A DNA stretch of 64,000 bases from Aeromonas enteropelogenes (lineage in GTDB: Bacteria; Pseudomonadota; Gammaproteobacteria; Enterobacterales; Aeromonadaceae), in the NCBI RefSeq assembly GCF_000819845.1, contig NZ_CDCG01000018.1:225205-289204 (forward strand), read 5' to 3'. The notes beneath the pieces were generated by a model. The model was not told the DNA's origin, searched no databases, and saw nothing but the letters and a program-made list of their open reading frames with translations. Shown here one piece after another: positions 57,589 to 64,000 of the stretch; within the stretch, counting starts at the first letter, position 1; each line of letters starts with the position of its first letter. The translations under genes were made by a program, and so were the position numbers.

Positions 57589-59109
57589 ATGATCGAAACC
57601 GAAAAACGAGTGACGCCACTGGATGACGGGCCGGACTGGAACTTTGATCTGCTGGAGACCTACCACCAGGAGATCGCCCGAGTCGCCAGGTTCTACAGGC
57701 TGGACACCTACCCCAACCAGATCGAGGTGATCACCGCCGAGCAGATGATGGATGCCTACTCCAGTGTCGGCATGCCCATCGGCTACCAGCACTGGTCATT
57801 CGGCAAGCGCTTCATCCACACCGAGCGCAACTACAAGCGTGGCCAGATGGGTCTTGCCTACGAGATCGTCATCAACTCGGATCCCTGCATCGCCTACCTG
57901 ATGGAGGAGAACACCATGCCGATGCAGGCATTGGTGATGGCCCACGCCTGCTACGGCCACAACTCTTTTTTCAAGAACAACTACCTGTTCAAGGCGTGGA
58001 CCGATGCCTCCTCCATCATCGACTACCTGCTGTTTGCCAAGAACTACATCATCCAATGCGAGGAGAAGCACGGTATCGATGCGGTGGAGCAGCTGCTCGA
58101 CTCCTGCCATGCCCTGATGAACTTCGGGGTGGATCGCTACAAACGCCCCCAGAAGATCTCGATGGCGGAGGAGAAACGGCGCCAGAAGGCACGGGAAGAT
58201 TATCTGCAGACCCAGGTCAACGAGCTGTGGCGCACCCTGCCCAAGCAGCACAAGAGTGCCGGGGTCGAGGACAAACGCTACCCCGCCGAGCCCCAGGAGA
58301 ACATTCTCTACTTCATCGAGAAAAATGCCCCCCTGCTCGAGCCCTGGCAGCGCGAAATCGTGCGCATCGTGCGCAAGATAAGCCAATACTTCTATCCCCA
58401 GAAGCAGACCCAGGTGATGAACGAGGGGTGGGCCACCTTCTGGCACTACACCATCCTCAATCACCTCTATGACGAGGGCAAGATCAGCGATCGCTTCATG
58501 ATGGAGGTGCTGCACAGCCACACCAACGTGGTCTATCAACCGGCCTACAACAGCCGCTACTACTCGGGCATCAATCCCTATGCACTGGGGTTTGCCATGT
58601 TCACGGATCTGCGCCGCATCTGCGAGCACCCGACCGAGGAGGACAGGTACTGGTTCCCGGACTACGCCGGCAGCAACTGGGTCGAGACCCTGCACTTCGC
58701 CATGCAAAACTTCAAGGACGAAAGCTTCATCAGCCAGTTCCTGAGTCCCAAGGTGATGCGGGACATGAAGCTCTTTGCCATCGATGACGACGATCTGAAG
58801 AACTACCTCAAGATCTCCGCCATCCACAATGACGAAGGCTACCGTCAGGTGCGCAACACCCTGTCGGCCCAGTACAACCTGAGCAACCTGGAACCCAACA
58901 TTCAGGTCTACAACGTGGCAGTAAAAGGGGATCGCTCCCTCACCCTGCGCTATGTGCCCCACAACCGCATCCCCCTTGGCGATTCCCGCCACGAGGTGCT
59001 CAAGCATCTCCACCAGCTGTGGGGATTCGATGTGGTGCTGGAGCAGGACAATGGCGACATGCCGCCAGACATCATAGGACGCTGCCCGGAGCGCAAACCC
59101 GGGATCTGA
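57589..59109 (+). CDS. ycgB: SpoVR family protein (YcgB)
   Basis: This 506-residue SpoVR/YcgB homologue contains conserved blocks MAHACYGHNSFFKNNYLFKAW, MNEGWATFWHYTILN and GINPYALGFAMFTDL, rich in His/Glu motifs of the HExxH-like type that may bind metal. SpoVR affects spore cortex in Bacillus; its role in non-sporulating bacteria is unclear. It is the third gene of the yeaG cluster with GGAGG before the ATG; in E. coli ycgB is elsewhere on the chromosome. Confidence 0.95.
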   Translation: MIETEKRVTPLDDGPDWNFDLLETYHQEIARVARFYRLDTYPNQIEVITAEQMMDAYSSVGMPIGYQHWSFGKRFIHTERNYKRGQMGLAYEIVINSDPCIAYLMEENTMPMQALVMAHACYGHNSFFKNNYLFKAWTDASSIIDYLLFAKNYIIQCEEKHGIDAVEQLLDSCHALMNFGVDRYKRPQKISMAEEKRRQKAREDYLQTQVNELWRTLPKQHKSAGVEDKRYPAEPQENILYFIEKNAPLLEPWQREIVRIVRKISQYFYPQKQTQVMNEGWATFWHYTILNHLYDEGKISDRFMMEVLHSHTNVVYQPAYNSRYYSGINPYALGFAMFTDLRRICEHPTEEDRYWFPDYAGSNWVETLHFAMQNFKDESFISQFLSPKVMRDMKLFAIDDDDLKNYLKISAIHNDEGYRQVRNTLSAQYNLSNLEPNIQVYNVAVKGDRSLTLRYVPHNRIPLGDSRHEVLKHLHQLWGFDVVLEQDNGDMPPDIIGRCPERKPGI

Positions 59110-59125
59110 CTCATCGCCCCTCCCC

Positions 59126-59155
59126 AATGGCCCACCTAAGTGGGCCATTCTTTTG
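59126..59155 (+). terminator. Intrinsic terminator of yeaG-yeaH-ycgB
   Basis: Stem AATGGCCCA / TGGGCCATT with a 6-base loop, then CTTTTGCCTCCTTTTT, 16 bp after the ycgB stop. Confidence 0.82.
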
Positions 59156-59210
59156 CCTCCTTTTTCTCCACGTCGTACCCGCCCCTGCATACCATCAGCA
59201 ACGGCATAAA

Positions 59211-59242
59211 AAGAGGCCCGCACCTTCGGGTGCGGGCCTCTT
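59211..59242 (-). terminator. Intrinsic terminator of fadIJ
   Basis: A 14-bp perfect stem AAGAGGCCCGCACC / GGTGCGGGCCTCTT closes on a TTCG/CGAA loop and is followed on the minus strand by a TTTTT-like tail, 24 bp beyond the fadJ stop. Confidence 0.93.
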
Positions 59243-59266
59243 GTCTGGTTATCGCGGGGCGCTCTA

Positions 59267-61393
59267 TCAGTAGAAGGTCTGCTGCTCCGCGGCCATCGCC
59301 TTAAGGCGCTCACAGGGGGCGAAGCGATCGCCGTGGCGCTTCTGGTAATACTCCAACCTGCCGACCAGATGGTCGATGCCAAGAGCGTCCATATAGCGGA
59401 AAGGACCACCGAGGAAGGGCGGGAAACCGATGCCGAAGATAGCGCCAATGTCGCCATCACGGGCCGAGGCCACCACGCCGCCATCGAGGGCCATGGCCGC
59501 TTCGTTGAGCATCAGCAGCACGCAGCGCTCGGCGATCTCCTGCTTGGCCAGTTTGGCCACCGGCTTGATCCCCAGCACTCCATAGACGCTCTCGTCCACC
59601 TTCTTCTTGCCCTTGGCAGCCTTGCCGTAGAGGTAGAATCCCTTGCCGTTCTTGCGACCCTTGCGATCGTTCTCCAGCAACTTGTCAAAGGCCTTGGGCG
59701 CCTGAAACTGCTCGCCCCCCAGCTCTTTTTCAAGGATGGGCGAGATCTTGGCCCCCACGTCGATCCCCACCTCATCAAGCAAGGTGATGGGGCCCACTGG
59801 GAAGCCAAAGTCGAGCAGAGCGCCGTCCAGTACCTCCACCGGTTCCCCTTCCAGCACCAGACGAGCCGCCTCGTTCATGTAGGGGGCCAAGATGCGGTTG
59901 ACGTAGAATCCCGCCTCGTCTTTTACCACGATCGGGGTCTTGCCCTGAGCACGGGCGAAGGCCAGAGTGGTGGCCACCGTCTCGGGGCTGGTCGTAGCAT
60001 GGGGAATGATCTCGGCCAGCGGCATCTTGTCCACCGGGCTGAAGTAGTGCAGCCCCACCACCCGCTCAGGGTGCGCGGCGGCGGCCGCAATCTGGTTGAT
60101 GGGAAGCGACGAGGTATTGGAGGCAAACACGGTATGCTCGCCACACTCGCGCTCCACATCTTTCACCATCTGGTGTTTGAGGGAGAGATCTTCAAACACC
60201 GCCTCCACCACCATGTCGACCCGGTGGAAACCGGAGTAGTCGAGGGTGCCGGTCAGCAGGCTCATCTGTTTTTCCAGCTCGCTGCGCAGGAGTTGGCGAC
60301 GCTTTAGCTTCTTGGCCAGGATGTCGTAGCTGTAGCGCATGGCATTACCGATACCGGCGTTGGCCACGTCCTTGATCCGCACCGGTACACCCGCCTTGGT
60401 GGCGGTGACAAAGGCGATGCCGCCCCCCATCAAGCCACCGCCCAGCACGGCGGCATGGCCCACCTTGCGCGGCTCGGCCCCCTGATAGGTGACCTCTTTC
60501 TTCATCTCGGTAGTGGCGAAGAAGATAGAGCGCAGAGCGGCAGATTCGCGGGTCATCACCAACTCGCCAAAGTGGCGGGACTCTGCGGCGAGACCTGCCT
60601 GCATCCCCTCCTCCACGCCGATGCGCACCACCTCGATGATCCGCTCGGGGGCCGGATAGTTGCCACGGGTCTTGGCCTTCACCCCTTTGCGCGCCTGATC
60701 GAACAGCACTTTGCGACCCCATTTGTTGGTTTCCAGCAGCTTGCCCTGCAGATCCCGTTTCAGCTGGTGACGCGGCTTGCCCTTCTTGGCAAGCTTGATG
60801 GCGGCCTCAAGCAAAATGGAAGGCGGCACCACATCGTCCACCAGTCCCAGTTTTTTGGCCTGTTTGGCCCGCACCTGTTTGCCGGTCAGCATCAGATCCA
60901 GCGCCTTGGCCACCCCGATAAGGCGAGGCAGACGCTGGGTTCCGCCAGAGCCCGGTAGCAAGCCCAGTTGCACTTCGGGCAGACCGAGTACGGTTTTACC
61001 ATGCTCAGTTACCACCCGGCCATGACAGGCCAGCGCCAACTCCAGCCCACCGCCAAGGCAAGGGCCGTGGATAGCGGCGATCACCGGAATGGTCAGGGAC
61101 TCGATCTCGGCGAAGATGATCTGCCCCTCGCGAGACAGTGTCTCGGCATCCTGGGCGCTGGCACAGGCCGCCAGCATGCTGATGTCAGCCCCGGCGATGA
61201 AGGAATCCTTCTTGCCTGAGGTGATCACCAGGCCGATCAGATCCCGGTTGCCTTTCACCTCGGCCAGCAGGTTTCGGATCTCCTCTGCAAAAGAGGCCTT
61301 CAGGGTATTCATGCTCTCGCCCGGCACATCTATGGTGAGGATACCGATGCCATCTTTGCGTACGTCCAGTGAAAAAGTCTTCGCGCTCATCAT
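59267..61393 (-). CDS. fadJ: Fatty acid oxidation complex alpha subunit FadJ
   Basis: FadJ combines enoyl-CoA hydratase (1-190) and 3-hydroxyacyl-CoA dehydrogenase (about 305-700) activities and pairs with FadI in the second, anaerobic-type beta-oxidation complex. Visible are [39 protein letters not shown], the NAD loop [28 protein letters not shown] and [15 protein letters not shown]. The 708-residue length matches FadJ, not the longer FadB-type order. The first ATG overlaps the fadI stop (ATGA); a second ATG follows directly. Confidence 0.96.
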   Translation of the reverse strand: MMSAKTFSLDVRKDGIGILTIDVPGESMNTLKASFAEEIRNLLAEVKGNRDLIGLVITSGKKDSFIAGADISMLAACASAQDAETLSREGQIIFAEIESLTIPVIAAIHGPCLGGGLELALACHGRVVTEHGKTVLGLPEVQLGLLPGSGGTQRLPRLIGVAKALDLMLTGKQVRAKQAKKLGLVDDVVPPSILLEAAIKLAKKGKPRHQLKRDLQGKLLETNKWGRKVLFDQARKGVKAKTRGNYPAPERIIEVVRIGVEEGMQAGLAAESRHFGELVMTRESAALRSIFFATTEMKKEVTYQGAEPRKVGHAAVLGGGLMGGGIAFVTATKAGVPVRIKDVANAGIGNAMRYSYDILAKKLKRRQLLRSELEKQMSLLTGTLDYSGFHRVDMVVEAVFEDLSLKHQMVKDVERECGEHTVFASNTSSLPINQIAAAAAHPERVVGLHYFSPVDKMPLAEIIPHATTSPETVATTLAFARAQGKTPIVVKDEAGFYVNRILAPYMNEAARLVLEGEPVEVLDGALLDFGFPVGPITLLDEVGIDVGAKISPILEKELGGEQFQAPKAFDKLLENDRKGRKNGKGFYLYGKAAKGKKKVDESVYGVLGIKPVAKLAKQEIAERCVLLMLNEAAMALDGGVVASARDGDIGAIFGIGFPPFLGGPFRYMDALGIDHLVGRLEYYQKRHGDRFAPCERLKAMAAEQQTFY

Positions 61394-62700
61394 TCAACCT
61401 CCAGCACCATGGCCGCACCCAATCCGCCTGCCGCGCAGGCGGTGTTGAGCCCCAATCCCCCACCCCGACGACGCAGCTCGTGCAGCGTCTGGGTGATCAT
61501 CCGCGCGCCGGTGGCGGCAAAGGGGTGACCGTAGGCCAGGGAACCGCCTAGCACGTTGAACTTCTCCATGTCCACCTCGCCAATGGCCTGATCGCGGCCC
61601 AGCTTGTCACGGGCAAACTCTTTGCTTGCAAACATCTTGAGGTTGGCAAGAGTCTGGGCGGCAAACGCTTCGTGCATGTCGATGAGGGTCAGATCGGCCA
61701 AAGTGATGCCGGCGTGGTCCAGCGCCAGCGGCGTGGCATAGGAGGGCCCCATCAGCATGTCCTGCCAGACGTCGATGGCAGAAAACGCGAAACTGCGAAT
61801 AAACCCAAGCGGCTCCAGGCCGAGCTCCTTGGCCCGCCCTTCGCGCATCAGCAGCACGGCTGCAGCACCGTCGGTGAGCGGGGTGGCGTTGGCGGCAGTG
61901 ACGGAGCCGTGCACTCGATCAAACACCGGTTTGAGCTTGGCATAGCTTGCCAGATCAGATGCCTCGCGGATGTTGTTGTCCCGCTCCAGCGGTGACTTGT
62001 AGGGCGGAACGTGGGCGGTAAACACCTCGCCACTGAGCTTGCCGTCGGCCCAGGCCTGCGCGGCCAGGGTATGGGAGCGATGGGCCAGCGCATCCTGCGC
62101 CTCGCGGCTGATGCCGTGGGTCTTGGCCATCTGCTCGGCGGTCTGCCCCATGGAGAGGCCGGTGGAATATTCGGCCACCGCGGGGGGCACCGGCAGCAGA
62201 TCCTTGACCCGCAACTGGCGCAGAATGTTGAAGCGCTGCTGCAGATTGCGCGCCTTGTTGAGATCCACCAGGGCGCGAGCCAGCTTCTTGCTCACCCCGA
62301 TGGGCAGCACGGAGGAGGAGTCAGCGCCGCCGGCAATGGCGATATCGGCCATGCCCGCCATGATGGACTCGGTGACATTGGCCACCGCCTGGAAACTGGT
62401 GGCGCAGGCACGGGAGACGCTATAGGCATCCGTGGTCACGCTCATGCCGGTACCGAGCACGATCTCACGGGCGATGTTGGGGGCTTCCGGCATCTGCACC
62501 ACCTGGCCGAACACCAGCTGATCGATAAGCTTGGGATCGAGATCGGTACGGGCGAGCATCTCGCTCACCACCAGTTTGCCGAGATCCACCGCAGGCACGC
62601 CGTGATAGGCAGTCGCCTGCTTGGCAAAAGGGGTTCGCAGACCCGCCACGACGGCAATCCGTTCGCCCTGGCGAGTCGTCAGTTTCAATGGCTGTTTCAT
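61390..62700 (-). CDS. fadI: 3-ketoacyl-CoA thiolase FadI
   Basis: FadI cleaves 3-ketoacyl-CoA, releasing acetyl-CoA. The 436-residue thiolase has the nucleophilic Cys99 in SRACATSF, the HEAFAAQ histidine motif and the C-terminal [16 protein letters not shown]. The ATG at 62700 has AAGGAG 6 bases upstream, and the position of Cys99 equals that of E. coli FadI; the open frame extends 54 codons further without homology. It is translationally coupled to fadJ. Confidence 0.96.
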   Translation of the reverse strand: MKQPLKLTTRQGERIAVVAGLRTPFAKQATAYHGVPAVDLGKLVVSEMLARTDLDPKLIDQLVFGQVVQMPEAPNIAREIVLGTGMSVTTDAYSVSRACATSFQAVANVTESIMAGMADIAIAGGADSSSVLPIGVSKKLARALVDLNKARNLQQRFNILRQLRVKDLLPVPPAVAEYSTGLSMGQTAEQMAKTHGISREAQDALAHRSHTLAAQAWADGKLSGEVFTAHVPPYKSPLERDNNIREASDLASYAKLKPVFDRVHGSVTAANATPLTDGAAAVLLMREGRAKELGLEPLGFIRSFAFSAIDVWQDMLMGPSYATPLALDHAGITLADLTLIDMHEAFAAQTLANLKMFASKEFARDKLGRDQAIGEVDMEKFNVLGGSLAYGHPFAATGARMITQTLHELRRRGGGLGLNTACAAGGLGAAMVLEVE

Positions 62701-62882
62701 CCTGGCTCCTTGGGTTATAAGGCAGAGGTCTGACCTCACTGCGCCACATCTTAACAATCCAATCACAAGTTTCATACAGCTGATTGAAACTAAATTGAGC
62801 GCAACTCGGCCCCCTGGCTCGCCCTCGCGGGTCAACTGGAGTATAAACAGATCAACTTCCATAAAAACAACGGGTTTATCGC

Positions 62883-63833
62883 ATGGCTGTGGCCGAATTC
62901 AGACAATTGAGGAACTATTTGAGCAGCCAGATCCTGGGACAGGATGAGCTGATTGAAGGCTTGCTGATCGCCCTGCTATGTGAAGGACATGTGTTAATCG
63001 AAGGGGCCCCCGGTCTTGCCAAGACCCGGGCGGTCAAAGCGCTGGCCGGCGCCGTCGAGGGACGCTTCGCCCGCATCCAGTTCACTCCGGATCTGCTGCC
63101 AGCCGATCTCACCGGTAGCGAGGTGTTTCATCCCCAGGATGCCAGCTTCGTGTTCCAACCCGGCCCCCTCTTCAACCACCTTATTCTCGCCGACGAGATT
63201 AACCGAGCCCCGGCCAAGGTGCAGTCCGCGTTGCTGGAGGCGATGGCCGAACACCAGATCACGGTGGGCAAGAAGAGCTGGCGCCTGCCGCCCCTCTTTA
63301 TGGTGGCAGCAACCCAAAACCCCATCGAGCAGGAGGGCACCTACCCTCTGCCGGAGGCCCAGCTCGATCGTTTCCTGCTCAAGCTGATGGTTGATTACCC
63401 GAGCCCCGCCATGGAGCTCGCCATTTTGCGGCTCAACGCCAAAGGCGAGCAGCTGGCCGCCGCCCCCGTGACCCTGAGTCAGGCCACCTTGCAGAGTGCC
63501 CGCAGCGAGGTGCTGGCCGTGACGATGCAAGAGCGGCTCGCCCACTATATGGTGGCGCTGGTGTGTGCCACTCGCCCGGGCAGCGGCCTGTGCCCAGCTC
63601 TCGAGCCCCTCATCGCCGTCGGTGCTAGCCCCAGAGCCTCGCTGGCCCTGGCCCGCTCGGCCCGCGCACGGGCCTGGCTTGCAGGACGAGACTATGTAGT
63701 GCCGGAAGATATCCAGCTGCAGACCTATCCTGTACTGCGCCATCGCCTCATTCCCAGCTATCAGGCCCTGGCGGACAACCTGGACAACGACACCCTGATC
63801 GCCCGCCTGCTGGATCTGGTGCCATGCCCCTAG
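62883..63833 (+). CDS. MoxR-family AAA+ ATPase
   Basis: The 316-residue AAA+ protein has Walker A GAPGLAKT (41-48), Walker [12 protein letters not shown] (100-110), sensor 1 [23 protein letters not shown] and a C-terminal lid domain ([20 protein letters not shown]). MoxR ATPases act as chaperones for maturation of VWA-containing complexes. It overlaps the next gene (DUF58) by 10 bp, the conserved start of MoxR-DUF58-VWA-TPR operons of the BatA/BatD kind. It diverges from fadI with a 182-bp gap. Confidence 0.95.
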   Translation: MAVAEFRQLRNYLSSQILGQDELIEGLLIALLCEGHVLIEGAPGLAKTRAVKALAGAVEGRFARIQFTPDLLPADLTGSEVFHPQDASFVFQPGPLFNHLILADEINRAPAKVQSALLEAMAEHQITVGKKSWRLPPLFMVAATQNPIEQEGTYPLPEAQLDRFLLKLMVDYPSPAMELAILRLNAKGEQLAAAPVTLSQATLQSARSEVLAVTMQERLAHYMVALVCATRPGSGLCPALEPLIAVGASPRASLALARSARARAWLAGRDYVVPEDIQLQTYPVLRHRLIPSYQALADNLDNDTLIARLLDLVPCP

Positions 63834-64000
63834 ATCCTTGCCAGCATCCCGATATCGCGCTGGAACTGCCTCGCCTGATCAATATACGGCTGTGGGCGAA
63901 AGCGCAGCGCAAGGCTGGTAGAAGCAGTGCCGAGCGAGGCAAGCCGGGCCGCTCCCCGGGCCTCACTTTCAGGGAGCTGCGCGCCTATCAGGCCGGTGAC
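63824..64000 (+). CDS. DUF58 domain protein, N-terminal 59 codons; truncated by window
   Basis: The frame opened by the ATG at 63824 overlaps the end of the MoxR gene and is open to the window end. The last residues (SPGLTFRELRAYQAGD) match the DUF58 signature (F-x-E-x-R-x-Y-x-x-G-D), and the position after MoxR is the usual one. The preceding segment is Arg/Lys/Gly-rich. The remainder of the protein is outside the window. Confidence 0.85.
   Translation, partial: MPLDPCQHPDIALELPRLINIRLWAKAQRKAGRSSAERGKPGRSPGLTFRELRAYQAGD

Overview
The window is a GC-rich, gene-dense chromosomal segment of a gammaproteobacterium. Protein sequences and gene order together point to Aeromonas or a very close relative; this is inference from familiarity, not from a database search. 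The orders yceD-rpmF-plsX-fabHDG-acpP-fabF, dcd-udk-apbC-metG and rnd-fadD-(hydrolase)-yeaY-tsaB-yoaA match Escherichia coli, while other junctions (sdaC after nudL; spoVR joined to yeaGH) differ from it. Almost everything is core genome. No rRNA, tRNA, insertion sequence, CRISPR array or integrase gene was seen.

Layout. 1-5.5 kb (minus): the YceD/L32/fatty-acid synthesis operon, read from yceD leftward to a truncated fabF. 5.6-10.7 kb: maf/yceF, rluC and rne, with a long structured rne leader. 10.7-11.5 kb: a silent stretch. 11.5-18.1 kb: pit, dcd, udk, apbC and metG. 18.3-22.1 kb: a glutathione S-transferase, acylphosphatase, a chemoreceptor and rlmI. 22.4-27.2 kb: an acyltransferase, a GNAT, then selD-mnmH-ycbL. 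27.4-34.8 kb (minus): rnd, fadD, a hydrolase, yeaY, tsaB and yoaA, plus a small unknown gene. 35.2-42.7 kb: a complete his operon (hisL leader with attenuator, then hisGDCBHAFI). 42.7-44.2 kb: an AT-rich KAP-family P-loop NTPase, the only clearly accessory gene. 44.4-50 kb: class I fumarase, pabB, nudL and sdaC. 50.3-53.8 kb: sstT and an atypical RecQ-family helicase. 54.4-59.1 kb: the stress-linked yeaG-yeaH-spoVR cluster. 59.3-62.7 kb: fadIJ. 62.9-64 kb: the start of a MoxR/DUF58 operon that runs off the window.

How it works together. The left part makes acyl-ACP and phosphatidate precursors and couples them to ribosome genes. The middle carries translation and RNA-decay functions (rne, rluC, metG, rlmI, rnd, tsaB). 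FadD and FadIJ supply long-chain acyl-CoA activation and beta-oxidation. The his operon is a full biosynthetic unit controlled by attenuation.

Most worth a second look: the KAP NTPase between hisI and fumarase; an apparently leaderless yceD mRNA; two overlapping mini-ORFs in front of rne; an intrinsic terminator at 53.8 kb with no gene feeding it, suggesting a minus-strand small RNA; a nearby palindrome overlapping a possible -35 box; an insertion of about 19 residues in HisB; and a RecQ-like helicase whose cysteine motif sits near its C-terminus.
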